A stretch of DNA of 64,000 nucleotides, taken from NCBI GenBank assembly GCA_036345935.2, contig JADWOT020000001.1, positions 434,001 to 498,000 of the forward strand. The letters run 5' to 3'. The notes below the pieces were generated by a model. The model made no database searches. It was not told the origin of the DNA and saw only the letters and a list, made by a program, of their open reading frames with translations. Both the position numbers and the translations under genes were made by a program. This document shows, one piece after another, positions 26,253 through 37,905 of the stretch. Numbering within the stretch: the stretch's first letter is position 1; every line of letters starts with the position of its first letter. The DNA comes from Taenia hydatigena. Taxonomy: Eukaryota; Platyhelminthes; Cestoda; Cyclophyllidea; Taeniidae.

Positions 26253-27299
26253 TTACAATATAAATTGCTCTATTTTGAGACCGATGGACTGCATCATTAA
26301 AAGTCAATGCCAACGCTTTTGTCAAAATTATATTTAAAATGTAAATGCTCAGACAGCAAAGCAAAACAAGGACTCCTAGTATTACGACTATGACGGAAGC
26401 GCCAAAATCATTGGTGGTTGATTGTTGGCGCGACTCATCTCAGAGACCTCTGGACGAGTTACAGGCAAAACAAAACACCGCTGATAGGAATGAATGCTTA
26501 TATCTGCGTGTGCTTCCTAGTTAAAAGATCGGTAAGTTACCTTCTAATTTTTACGTACAGATCGGCGTTCCCGCTTACGAACATCAAATATGTAGTACGC
26601 CTTATCTTAGAGATTGGTAACTGCGAAACCAACTTTTCTTGCACTCGTAGATGGGAGACGAGTTGTTCTTTTGTAACAGTAGCTACGGTTTACCCCCAAT
26701 TTTTGCGATTCGACAGCGTTACCATGTTTTGTGTCCTATGTCCACGCTTAACTTTAGGGATAGTGTAGGCTTGCATTTCACAAAAGCGTGTGTCTATTAC
26801 AAACGAGGAAGTTGCACCTTTAATTCTTCTACCGGTTACACCGAGTCCTGTTTAAAACTTAAAACTGTCGACCCATTCGTAAATGTCATAAATGACACAA
26901 AATGAGTCCATCGAAAATTAAATCGGAAAACTGTACTGATTACTATCCGAATGAATTTGCTTTTCACTATTGTGTCCACTCAAACCATGTTGCATAAATC
27001 GTTGACAGACAGTTATATGGCAAATATTATTCTAGAACCACCAAATTGGCCAGAAAATTGCAAAACTGAGCTCATAGCATTCATTCATTAGTGAAACAAT
27101 TCTCGCCCACCTATGACTTTTCGACAAAACGACTATTTGAGTTATGCTTCCAATGCTTTATTGCCACCTAAATAAACTCAATTTTTAAAATTTACCATTT
27201 TTGAGCTGGTTTTTTGACCACACGAAATATGTGCACTCAATGCTACAAATGCTCATCGCGTGCCTTGTATAACCAAATGCATGTTCTCTAGATAATCTG
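26253..27299. other. Intron-like or intergenic DNA
   Basis: On the minus strand this lies just upstream of the TM7 exon and would be intron. Two overlapping plus-strand frames (26418-26768 and 26651-26905) are long for this composition but have no motif that I recognise and run opposite to the receptor fragments. Confidence 0.4.
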
Positions 27300-29190
27300 A
27301 CAAATTCTAGTTCAGTAAAAAACAAAACACTGGGCGGGCATTTAAATGGGAAAAAGTGAGCTTAATTAGGAGACGCAAGTTTGGTGCAACGCTTTGCCTC
27401 TTGAAAAAGCCGTCTAAGACCACGGAAAATCCCTTATCCTTTGCAAATTTTATACCTATTTCTATCTTATTCTATACCTGAATTGTCTAATTATTTCTCC
27501 ATTTTATCAAGTACTTGTCACTTACCAAAGCACGTCTATAGTCATGACGCAAGTACACAAAGCAGGGAAACAAGGAGTTTAGGAGTTACTCAAGCACGCA
27601 TCATACAACCAGGTGGTGCTAAATAAGGTAAAAGGAAGCGCGGTTTGATTGACTTCTTAAGAAAAAAGGAAAAGAGGCAGGACTTCCTAGTTATTTACTG
27701 GTCACCATCAAGTAAGCCTTTGAAGAGTATCCAATCTAGTGAAGGGACCTCAGAATCTATTGCTATCAGCTGGTCACTACTTGAAAAGTTATGTCCACAA
27801 ATTCATCATAAACTCTCATATGCGAGAAAGGCATATTGTTCTAATAGAGATGAGGTTAGGGTCTTGAAAGTTCAAAGAAATCAATCCCTCACCTCAGGGA
27901 ACCTAGGAACAAAAAAATCATTCCTCATTGCAAGCTGGTCATTCAGCTAGTTAGCGCGGCATGACCAGCATTTGTGCCAACTTGAGAGGAGTCAACGAAT
28001 TCTCGAGTGGTCGTTGGCGTCAATCGGCATCAACTACTAAATGAGGCATGAAACCTTAAGCTCGCTACTGGCGTGCTCAGCTTTCACCACTACTTTCCTT
28101 TCTCAGTCGTTGTAGATGCAGGTTTATTGCTCTATCACTTGTAATATTCATGAGCTATTATTTGCGATGACTAAACAACAGTCCTCTTCTGTTGTGCCAG
28201 CCTTCCTTTTGGGTGGTAAGTTTAGCTCTCCAACCCTCTGCAACGAGTATACAGCCAAGTAGATAGGAGACTCTGGAACATTGGCTGGTTCCGAAGTCAG
28301 AATAAACTGCCTCATGAATGTAATTCAGGCAGTGGGCCAGGAGAGTTGGTGAGCACAAAATAGGCAATGAAGCAATAGAATGATGTGCATCGATGCTTCA
28401 CAAAGTAACGTGGGCAAATACAGGCAGCCAATGCGGTAAGCAGTGAGAGGTAGCCACACGAATCTTCAATTCCCCTTTGATAGTAAGCGCTAAGCATGCA
28501 AGTTCTTGAAACTTCACCCTCATATATCTTTTTAATTGCCTTTTTTTACAAAATAACGCCACTCTGTTGTCGCTGTTTCCTAGGTACTTCTATTTTTGAT
28601 GTTATGAGCTAATTTTAAACGTTGTTTTAAAGAAAGCGGCACGAATAACAGGTCGCACCTTACAAAACAACTTAATTCCTAGTTCTTATGCATTGGGAAA
28701 AAACGTCTGCACTTGACACAAAGGGTAATTTCGGCAGTGAGGGGTTAACCACCTAACAAAGCACTCTTATGTAGTTTGAACTTCGCAGTAGACTGGTGAC
28801 AAGGCTGCTATTGCATCAGTTGGAACCGTAAATAACAATCCCTAGCAGAGCTAAACAACATTTTGAAAGGATTCTACCCTGTATTCACAACAATTAGTAT
28901 GCTGTGATCATTATGCTCGGTTGTTAGTACTACTGTTGACCTGCCGGCCCAGGGAAATCTGAACATGATGCCATGTGGTAGATGCTAGCATATCCGTGTA
29001 TGGATAGCGCCTGATATGAAATGAGGTTTCGTGTGAACAGAAGGTTTCGTGAAGAACAGCGCATAATGATGACATGCTCAGCTGCATAAGACGTTTGATT
29101 AGTACCAAGGTTCAACCGCGTCCCTACTCTTACTAAGATTTGTTCCTGCCAGAGATGGGATAGCATATGGAGTGCCTGCATTTGATTGCC
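27300..29190. repeat. Diverged direct repeat, block 1 copy b
   Basis: Partner of 340-2290. It contains family A copy 2 at about 27340-27440, the ggttagggtcttgaaag stretch at 27852, attcatgagcta at 28146, and tctgcacttgaca at 28706. It lies between the TM7 exon at 26.2 kb and the TM3-TM4 exon at 29.5 kb, so on the minus strand it occupies the position of an intron. No internal coding exon is visible. Confidence 0.65.
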
Positions 29191-29520
29191 CTTTTTTCCT
29201 TTAGTTAATAATTCAGCAATCTTTCATGCGTGATTCCGGATCGAGAGAATTGGAATGCACTGCACTCCAAGACGGAAGGCCGATTATGACCGTCATTGGC
29301 AAAATGAATGCTGCATTGAGCCAAAGAATTTTTTAAGAAATTGTAGGACAAGAGATCGTCGGAATATATGCGACGAAATCTAGACGCATCATTTTACTCC
29401 GGACTCGCAACATTTGTAAAAGTCTCAAAAGCATAGATAGGTAAAAGTTTCGACAGACTATGAATTGAAAAAAATCATCCTACGATAGTTCAGCCCTATC
29501 ACAACTCTGCTGACACCAAC

Positions 29521-29956
29521 CTAAGATTTGCCCCTTGCGTGAGAGTATTTGTCTTCAATACTTGGCGTATCGGTAGCACTTGAAGCATCGGTGTCAAGGA
29601 ACGAGATTATGAATGGCGAAAGTGAGATTTTAAGATCGTCGGAGAAGGGCTGGGGCAAGATTTGCTGAACGCCTGAGTAGTAGACCATGGGGGAATCTGT
29701 AAAAATGCTTAAAAGAACGGTGAGGAAAACGAGAAAGGGTGCAATGACTAAGCGCAGCGACCTAACGGCGATGCTGCTCTCACTGCTACCGGCGGATGAG
29801 ATACTGGTAACAGCGGGTGAGGCAAAGACAGTGGGGAATCGGACGCTACGATAGCGGCCGATGGCGATGAGGAAGATGAGGATGCAGGAGACGTGCGTCG
29901 GAATGCCGAAACTGACGAACAAGATGAGGCATATCGACTGACTTGCTCACCTCATA
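29521..29956 (-). pseudogene. Class A receptor TM3-ICL2-TM4 exon
   Basis: This open minus-strand stretch is clearly richer in G+C than its flanks. It reads SICLILFVSFGIPTHVS and then CILIFLIAIGRYRSVRFPTV. The first cysteine is exactly 25 residues before the arginine, the spacing between C3.25 and R3.50, with serine 14 residues on (3.39) and proline at RYxxVxxP. The DRY aspartate is glycine (GRY). A serine-rich ICL2 (SSAGSSESS) leads to AVRSLRLVIAPFLVFLTVLL, a TM4 without the usual tryptophan, then SPMVYYS. The frame ends at TAG near 29521 after IEDKYSHARGKS, with no strong donor seen. Upstream, tcag precedes the exon in frame, with TGA four codons further. It is the longest well-supported receptor piece here. 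The lost acidic residue and missing TM4 tryptophan argue for decay, although one functional exon cannot be excluded. Confidence 0.55.
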
Positions 29957-30905
29957 GTAGAGCTTCATACTGTAAAGCATACAATTGTGAAGGAGGACGC
30001 ATTTCTAGAAACATTGAACTGTCTGAGATCTGTGGGATATCCAGCAGTAAAACAAAAAAGAATTTCGGATTTTACAACAAAAATTGACATTTAAATGTTG
30101 TCAAGGCGCAAAAAGCATTGTAAAACAATTGATTTCTGCATTTTTTAAACTTACAAGTAAGAAAATCGGCATGATTGATAGCGATTAGTGCAGCACTGCC
30201 ACGAAAGTGCTCACATCCTTTGCCAACTTCACGGCAGGTTGCATGCGTGTCAATCAGGTGATTACAATCAGGCCACTCAAGTGCTAGCTGAACTCCGACA
30301 GAGACAAATTGCAGACCTTTGGGAGGGATGCCTTTAAGCCTGAGATCGTTTATTGATAGACATGCGTCACTGCATTGGCACTATTTGCCTTCCAGGTGTG
30401 GACGCATTAGCGCCTGCCACTTGTCGCATTGACAGACGTGCCTGGATTTGACTGGCCTGCGCCTACATATGTACACCGGTCAATGGCAGCGCTTGCAGTA
30501 GGACTTGATAGCGGTCTAACACCGTCTGTTTTGCTAGCATGGTAGCAGTCTCCAAGGCTTGTGGTGGGTCGAAACTTTATCTTCCAGGCTCTTTAAAATT
30601 TGCAATGATTTTGTGCATTTTTGCTGAAACCCGTCTAAGAATGCCAGGTCATTTTATTGCTGACCTATTTTTGTGTTGAAAGTGACAATACTTTATACCG
30701 CTGTTTGTTGATATTAATGAAAATTGATTTAGATTTCCATTTGATTTGCTACAGAAAATATTTTTAATTAACTGAGGAGGACACAAGTGTAGGTGTTAAA
30801 TTACAACTATCCAACAAACTCAGCTTAACTTTTAAGGGAATATTGCAACCCCACAGCAAACAAGTTTAAGATTCGGCATGGTGGACGTATGCGTAATCCT
30901 ACCTT
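29957..30905. other. Unassigned, partly G+C-rich
   Basis: About 30190-30580 is richer in G+C than average but has no open frame above 60 codons and no partner except a short match to 16580. On the minus strand it lies between the TM1-2 relic at 31.0 kb and the TM3-4 exon. I see no exon in it. Confidence 0.35.
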
Positions 30906-31103
30906 TCATAAATATTTAAAGTTGAGGATACCCTGAATGGCCACAAGGATGTAGAGGCGCATTAAGTGCACCGCCATCCACAATGCAATCGAATCCACTA
31001 TTTGCCAACTTACCCATGCTATCGAATCTTGTAGCTTGCAAAAGTAATTTGCTTGATAGTGAGCAAAATCCCCCACCACAGCACAAAGGCAGTGCGTCTC
31101 CAC
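30906..31103 (-). pseudogene. Receptor TM1-ICL1-TM2 relic
   Basis: The minus-strand frame contains YFCKLQDSIAWVSW followed by DSIALWMAVHLMRLYILVAI. The first part aligns with VFCRTKKPIQRTSS of the 61 kb copy (F, C, a basic residue, I and S shared at matching spacing). The second looks like TM2 with histidine where aspartate D2.50 is expected (MAVHL for an AVADL-type motif). The upstream CAVVGDF could be the end of TM1. An alternative reading is TM3 with a degenerate DRY, because a cysteine and a basic residue lie about 27 apart. No partner exon follows in frame. Decayed. Confidence 0.35.
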
Positions 31104-31699
31104 GACTCGATCATCAGAAAAAATTGTTTGCAGCAGCTTCAGGTCTCTAAGGTAAATTGATGGTTCGTAAGGTCCTTAACAGATGACCTTTTCCCTTGTC
31201 CTGTTAGCAGCCTTTAAGCAAATATGCACGCCGCGATGGTTGTTAAGGAAGGCTAATAACAAAGGATGGCAGTAGCGACGCTTAGGAGAGATTGAAGGTT
31301 GCATAGCGAGACCTTATTTTATCAAAAGCCATTTCAATTATCGCTGATATTTATTCCGTTTCTTGCCCGTTAACAGGTCAAGGGACCATCAAAACATTAG
31401 TGGTAAAGTTGCGCCCAGACACGCGTTTCTAAATTAAGGCAGCTGAATTTATAAAGCTCAGTAACAAAATATGTCAAAATGATATTTTTAAAACTAACCA
31501 TTTAAAATTGACCAATAAAAGAATGATATAAATCAAATACGAAGCCATGCAAGAAAGGCCTTTTGTTTATAGTTAAATGCTATAGGGTGTCTGAAAATGG
31601 TGACGATCGTTAAGATGCAGAAAGGTTTCGCTTTGTGTGGCTTTTGTCTAAGATGTTTCTAAATCTGAGTGCATTCAAGCACGGAGCTTTACTGCTAAG
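31104..31699. other. No recognised gene
   Basis: Weak resemblance of 31150-31290 to 5930-6110 places this upstream of a receptor relic on the minus strand in both copies. Nothing else is legible. Confidence 0.35.
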
Positions 31700-32500
31700 G
31701 GGTCACAATTTTCAAAGGGTGTAATAAGTTGGCTGGAAATTAATTTGGTGGCTGCAAATCAAGACTTCCCGGATGCAGGCTCTACTTGGCAATTAAAACG
31801 TGGAAGCATTGGCTTGTTAATGAACACGATATTGGTGCGAAACGGAATGAGGGATAATGAGATGGAAGCAAATATGCATTGGCGCGTATTTAGTAATTTG
31901 CTTAGAGTAGATCGTAATGCGGACACGAAGGACGATGTCTTCACAAATCAACTGCTCATCCAAACGAAGGCAGGCATATTTGATAGCTGTCTCACCTCAC
32001 TGTAGGTGGAAAATTAACAATAAGCTACGAACTGAGACAACTTAATTTGCCTCTGCGAGGAATCATGATGAGTGCGTGCATAACACAGTACATGGTACGG
32101 ATACTGATTCTACGGCTTTAATAGAGACGGCATGCTGCTTTGCAATGAGGTGTCAAGTTCTTTTAAGCATTTTATAGATGAACGGTTCTACACATGTCGG
32201 AAACGATCCCAATGGCAATGGTTGGACTAGTGGTCCACAGATTTGCTAGTCATCCTATTCATTAAAAACTCTGCTTCATGGAAGCATATACTGCGTAAAA
32301 TCACACAAAAGGTTAATGTTTTCTTTCTGAGATTTGCCTACGCAGGTGTTTTTCAAAAACATTTAATTCCTAAAAATTGAGGTAGATTGTCTTTTAAGAC
32401 TGCATTTCGATTTCGACGCTTGCAGGTGGATGAAATGATGTGCGGTGATATGGGTGTGAATCGGTCGTCTAAAATGCCATGTTCAATGGTTTCAGCTTTT
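31700..32500. repeat. Diverged direct repeat, block 2 copy a
   Basis: This aligns with 47400-48220, offset about 15.7 kb: gaaggacgatg versus gaaggacgaca, agctgtctc at 31983 and 47688, catggaagca versus aatggaagca near 32279 and 48017, tcacacaaaagg versus ttacacaaaaga, and tttctttctgagat versus ttctttctaagaat. A plus-strand frame runs through both copies (see findings). Confidence 0.6.
31745..32005 (+). pseudogene. Conserved plus-strand frame ending KAGIFDSCLTS
   Basis: This 86-codon frame ends in KDDVFTNQLL, then KAGIFDSCLTSL. The repeat copy at 47505-47723 ends in KDDIYINQHL, then KVGKFDSCLVS, in the same frame. Fifteen of 26 residues are identical. It runs opposite to the receptor fragments and I do not recognise it. 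It may be a former exon of a neighbouring gene, or the agreement may be a by-product of DNA similarity. No start context or splice site decides its limits. Confidence 0.2.
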
Positions 32501-32709
32501 AGTCAAAACAAACTCCTGGGACTGACTGGTTAGATGGTAAAAAAACAAGAAAAATCACATTTAGTTTTAAACATGCAATTTCGTTTACCTGGAAGCAGTG
32601 CACAGTTTAGACAGCCTCGATATCAGCAGAATGCATCTCTCATGTCGCATTTCCAATTAAGCTCATAGAAAGAACAATTAAGCAGAGAACTGAACTCCTC
32701 ATTTGTTAC

Positions 32710-32960
32710 TTTAGTAGTAATGGGGGGTTTTAACTTTAATTTGCATCAAGTAGGTGTAGGCTCGCCATACCCTGCTAAGTTTCATTTTTATAAAACGAAC
32801 GCAATTTATTTCGACATGAAAAAGAATATTTTTGTGCAAAACAAACTCTGGCAAGGTATTTACTTCGAAATAACATCTTTAAGTTGGATTTCTTGGCATT
32901 CCAGCATAGCTTCGGCTGCATCAAGGAGCTTTGCGAGTTAAAAATGAAATGCCCTCCTTT
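32710..32960. repeat. Repeat shared with 44.4 kb
   Basis: This aligns with 44410-44650: gtttcatttttataaaacgaacgcaatttatttc here versus a gtttcatttttaaaaatagacgcaatttatttc type there, then cttggcattccagcata versus cttgacatccaagcata. Both copies lie just downstream (minus strand) of a TM7 or TM7-like exon, so they are probably 3' flanking sequence of duplicated receptor genes. Confidence 0.6.
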
Positions 32961-33132
32961 ATTTGGGCACAGTTCACCCGACGCAAAGACGGAAAGTGTA
33001 TATTGATGAGCTGCAACTCTGTGGTTGGCATAGAAGCAAAATAAATAACAGTATTTTGTCCGGACACTTTAGTCTGTAAAAATTTATCATTAATAGCATT
33101 CACATTGGTCTGAGTGTGATGCGAGTACTACT

Positions 33133-33228
33133 TCATGCACTGTTCTGCGCTTTGATGACGGAATTTCGAATGTTCTCGTTCAATCGGTAGTAGAAGGGAT
33201 TAGCACCTGCTGAATTTGGTCCAAACAC
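33133..33228 (-). pseudogene. Class A receptor TM7 exon (NPFYY)
   Basis: The minus strand has a clean 3' splice site (ctgttttag) and then VFGPNSAGANPFYYR, followed by LNENIRNSVIKAQNSA and a TGA stop. NPFYY matches the NPxxY helix-7 motif, and NENIR is the usual start of helix 8. The stop immediately before the exon in this frame is the acceptor tag itself, as expected of a real exon edge. It aligns throughout with 26172-26252. One codon between NPFYY and NEN is missing relative to that copy and to the usual spacing, which would shift helix 8. A TM6-like segment lies about 1 kb upstream on the same strand. This is the best-preserved terminal exon in the window. It is still probably a pseudogene because the upstream exons are broken. 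Confidence 0.6.
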
Positions 33229-34079
33229 CTAAAACAGCGATTGTGCTAGTTCTGTTTAAGAACTTAAAAGGCAAACTATAAAAATTCACATTTAAAGATC
33301 TTTCTAAAATATGTGAATCTTTTATAGTAGCATCATAGCTGCTTTTGGGGCTGGAAAGTGCACATCTTGTCACCACGAGCCGCGAGTGTGTTATGAACTG
33401 GCTCAAACATTATCAATCAAGGTTACACAAAGGCAGATTGGAGACGGAAACGGCTTTCATTAACGCAAATTCAAGATGCTAATGTATGGATTTCTGCCTG
33501 TGGAGGAATGGGTGCCTTAGCTACCCTAGCAGTTGAGAAAGTTTGAATGGCGCCACATTAAACACTGGCTTTCATCTGTCTGTGACGATGTCGCCTCTGT
33601 GCCTTAGTCTGATAGCCTTACCTACAGACTGTTCCAGTGACACTATTCTCTTTTGTAACTCCACAATACATATTAAATCTAGACATTATGTGTTCTTCCG
33701 ATTTCAGGAATTCCCTGAGGAATATGTTTAGTGCAAGGATTCTTGCGGATATTAAATGAATACCAGTAAATTTCATACTGCACAATATTGTCAATTTTTA
33801 ACTCATTTTAGTCAAAACCACTAAACTGATTCAGGTATTTTGTACATAGTTTAATGCGTTGGGTGCATTTATAAAAACATGGAATTAACGAAAAAAAACT
33901 CATTTTTAGGATTACTGTCCGTACCATTTTGAAGGAATTGAAATATTGCCCTTGGAACCAGATCCATAGTCTTTAAATTTGCATTCATGAAGATATTCTG
34001 GTCATTTGAATCCACCATAGCCATCTCATAGACAGAAACGTCAGCAATACCATAGGGAGTGCACTTCAATCAGAGCGAG
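33229..34079. other. Putative intron between TM6 and TM7 relics
   Basis: A+T-rich, with no exon seen. On the minus strand it separates the TM6-like segment from the TM7 exon by about 0.9 kb. Confidence 0.35.
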
Positions 34080-34345
34080 TAGTGTCCGTATCATCTTTCA
34101 TCCCGAGAAGCAGGCGATACTGCCAACAATGACGCGGTGAGTACATCGGGTGAGCATTTCCAGTCGGGCAGTCAAGTGAAGGTGGCGGGTGGAGATGTTC
34201 TATGTGTGGTGCTGCTGACCACAGCGATGTGCGAGCCGCCAGCTAATGCAGGCGTAAAGCATGAGGATGGCGATAAGGAAGAAAGCGCACGAGTTCATTC
34301 GTTTTATGCGATTGCTAAGCTCCTTCATAAATTTTAAATGGGAAG
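34080..34345 (-). pseudogene. Receptor TM6-like relic
   Basis: A G+C-rich patch reads on the minus strand NRIKRMNSCAFFLIAILMLY and then ACISWRLAHRCGQQHHT before TAG. A basic stretch followed by a hydrophobic helix with a tryptophan three residues before the end fits TM6 (FxxCWxP), with S for the cysteine and L for the proline. Each could arise by a single base change. The G+C-rich region continues past the stop for about 100 bases without an open frame. It lies upstream of the TM7 exon at 33.2 kb in the correct order, and its DNA resembles 10356-10625. TM5 is an alternative reading. Confidence 0.4.
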
Positions 34346-37300
34346 AAAACTTTTTGAGCTGACCGTTCCTCAAAATAAAAGGCTTGTTGATGTTTTTAAT
34401 CACAACTACATGCTATTGGCGTGTATCAGAACCACTCTTTGATGTTGCAAATTCTAACAAATGGAAGTTTCATTAAGTTTAAAAGTGACCTCTACTCGTT
34501 GCTTATTGATGTAGTGCGTCCATATTTCACCCATAAAAATAAAAGGAAAGCAATTTTGATTCCGTCTTTGGACTTCATTCCTATGCTTATGGCTTCAAAA
34601 GGCAATAGAAGAGCTATTTTAGCTTTTAGTAGCAGCCAAAATTTTGAGTTCAATAATTTGTGTAACCACTTTAAATTGGGAATTTGTGCACCCTTGTATT
34701 AAACAGAAAATCGCCGACCCAATTTCGGTGGCCATAAATGAGGCGAAAATAAGAGTTTGGTGCGCCCACCTTTATATTTTTATCGATTTCAGTTCTTATA
34801 ACGAATTTTTTGACACCAATTCCATATGACGGAAAAGACATCATGGAGCCGACTCGAAAATACGCCGTATGGTTGATACTAAGAGAGATCAATCCAACCA
34901 AGAAACATTTACTGCGTAAACGGATTTGACAAAATATTCCCCTGTAGGTAATTTAAAATACAAATTGAAATGTCTCTAACCAATTACTTGAAGGTGCCGT
35001 CAGCAGAATCCACCATTTTTCAGTCTATTGGTGTCGCTTATCTAAAATAAATTTTAGCAAGAGATAGGCTGCTGAATTTAAAAAAAGAGAATGAGAAAAA
35101 CTATGTTCTTTTGCTTGATACACTGCGTCTCTTTACTCGTTTACCAAATATTTTCTTTACTTTCCTGGCCTCCTTCTGACCTTACTTTCCATTATTTGTG
35201 AATGGGTGTAGACCGATATTTATTCTTCTTTGATGTCATCGATCTTGAATTGGTCAGCGTTGAATCCTTGAATGCTACTTTATTCTGACACTGTCCACCA
35301 GCTAAGGTCATGCCTGTAGCATCCCTAACCATCCTCACAGTTCAATTGAGTGATTTGTTAGTCCACAAATGAGAGTAAAGACAGTCTTGGTTGTGGCAAA
35401 GGTCTCTTTCGATGCATCGCATAAATGGCTTGTCTGATCCCTAGCCTGCTATGAATTCAGGTATGTTATCGAGAGAAAATTATTGAAAAGACCCACTCAA
35501 ATTAGAATAATTCATTCAACAAATGTTCATGTTACGCGCTCCATCTTGACTCGTGTGCCAAATCTTATTTAAATCACATCCTAAAACGGTTCTTACTAAA
35601 AATGAAGTTGCTGGTCCTTGTTAAAACCAAATCAGATTGGTGTCTGAAAGCTGGTCAGTGCTAGGAAGCTCAAATCGTTGCCAGCGATTTGGTGCCATCA
35701 ACAAAGTTTACACGATTTTCAGTTTATCACAAATAATTTTGTTTTATTTTTACTCTCAAACATATGAATTACGACCTTTTAATATGAGGCTTTTAATTTG
35801 TGACCAGACAGCCTTTGCAACAGACGGAATCTTTTAGTTAGGTTCTTGGCCAAGGAGGTGGAACGATGCTGCCAACCCACTTTTACGTGGCTTGCTCTTT
35901 ACTAAATTGAAATAAGCAACAGCTGAAGCACCTAAATTTTGAGGCAAAATTTATTTGAGCTTTGCATGTATTACTAAGTCCTTCGTAATTAATGAAATCA
36001 GTACCTAGAAAACTGCACTAAATCAGTTAAATTATTGGGTAGAACACGAAGTTGACTAGGCTACTTAGCTGAGCCTAATCAGCAAAGAAATTCGCCTGTA
36101 GAGCACAGCAAGCTGAAGCAAGGGAAGTGAGAAAATCAGGAATACAAGTTCTGCACGCTAGCCATCATGGTTTTTGGTACTCTCGAGGGTCCCTAAATAA
36201 GAACACAAAGTTTCACCGACGTGTAAGAATGATTGTCAGTCTCAAAGATCTCGCTGTTAGAGTCTTCGATAAGGAAGTAAATTAATTTAGATTTATGGGG
36301 AACCAGCACAAGAAAGCCCATGAACCTGTTTTGGGATGCACATCACTGTGGCTCTACCTCGCACTCATTATCAGCAGCCTTCCGCTCACTCATTTTTTCC
36401 TAAAAATAAATCATGAATAGACGCCAACTCGGAAGAAAGCTCACAAATTGTCCTCAATTTGTAGGCAAGCAAAAAAGGTGACCAAAACAAAAACAGACGA
36501 AATTGTGACGAAAGTGACAGTTCAAGGTAGCAGATATCAAAGACCTAAAACGATGAATAGAATAGAGAAATTCTTCGTAAAACAGCAGGACCTTATTTCC
36601 TTCGGAAAGTATGGCTCGATTCACATTTAGAAATACCTTCTCGGGAAGAGAGGTTGGTAGAACGAGAAGGCGAAGCGAAACTGGTCTAAAATATGAATTA
36701 GAAAAAGTCACAAGCTTTCTTAGTAGGAGAAGAGATAGCAAGAAATAAAAGAAATTATGTGGTGCCTTTGGCATCCCGAACCTTGAGATAATGGTTTATA
36801 ATTTTGAAATGCTACGGGCTAGGAAATTTAAGATCTCATGAGGTGGAAGAGATACTTCACCATCTAGTAATCGAATACCTCTAAAAGCATCCACCACCCA
36901 CTGCACGCGAATGGCGCTTTTACAAATTTTAAAATGTAGAATAAGGTGTTTTCGAATGCTTTGATCATGCGCTGTAGAAGCCGGTGTAGATTACTTGAGA
37001 GAGAGTAACCAAAAAACAAAGGTGAAAATTTGTGCATGACCAACAAGTGATTGATGGGGAAAGATATGAAATTATAAAATCGCATTTTAACTCTCATAGT
37101 GTGTCGGAATTGACACGGAAGTCGAATCCAACCAGTGCCTGCGACTGTCATCACCGTTACAAATCAAATGAATTCTGATAACCTACAAGCAGTATAGAGC
37201 ATTTCGACTTTCTCCGTCTACAAACATGTGGACTAGGGTTGGGAAAAAATTTTCCTTTAAACAGTTGCACTGAATTCACATTGAATATATAATTCCAACT

Positions 37301-37794
37301 TGCAATCCTGGGTTTTCCTGAAAAGCTAAAAGCATGCTATACTTGAACTAGGGACAAAGATTAGATGTTTTATTGTACAAGTTCTGGCACACTTTCATTC
37401 ATTTTCAATTGGTTTACATTAGGCGTTTCCGACTGATTGTTGGGTGCTTGCTAAACTTCTGCATATTGCCGACCCGAATTGTTGCGAATTCTCGTCATAT
37501 TGGTGCATTTGTAAGTTAACGAGCAGGAGTTCTCACATCTCTCTTTCCATTCCTAAAGTGCGGGCAAGTACCATCTCATTTAGGAGACAAGTAACCGTTT
37601 TGTTTGCATCTTATCAGCATGTCACCTGAATTGACCAAACAACACTTATAGAGCCTTTCTGATTGGGCGAAATGCTTGCATTCAGTGCCACAGAAGCCCA
37701 TCGCATGCATCACAGAACCAAATGTGTATTCACCAGATTACCCAACATTTCTACCGTAGTAAAGACAAGAAACACGAGGCAGGCGGGTAAGCGG

Positions 37795-37905
37795 AAGAAG
37801 GTGAGTTTATGCGGGAGTCACAAGTTTGCAGCAATGCTTTGCTTTTAAAAGAAAGCAATCGAAGACCGGGCCAAATTTTTCATCCCTCTCAAAGCCGTTT
37901 CTGTT
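37795..37905. repeat. Short repeat family A, copy 3
   Basis: It reads gtgagtttatgcgggagtca and then a caagtttgcagcaatgctttgc-type core, matching the family at 375 and 27340. The partner in block 3 copy b is at 54995. Confidence 0.5.

Noticed and set aside
26418..26905. Overlapping plus-strand frames of 116 and 84 codons
   Set aside because: No motif or domain seen, not conserved at the paired position after 33.2 kb, and antisense to the receptor locus. Most likely chance frames.
29933..29956. gtgagcaagtcag just before the TM3 exon as a tiny intron
   Set aside because: It looks like a donor followed by an acceptor, but the 13-17 base length is too short to be spliced. Only the acceptor reading is kept.
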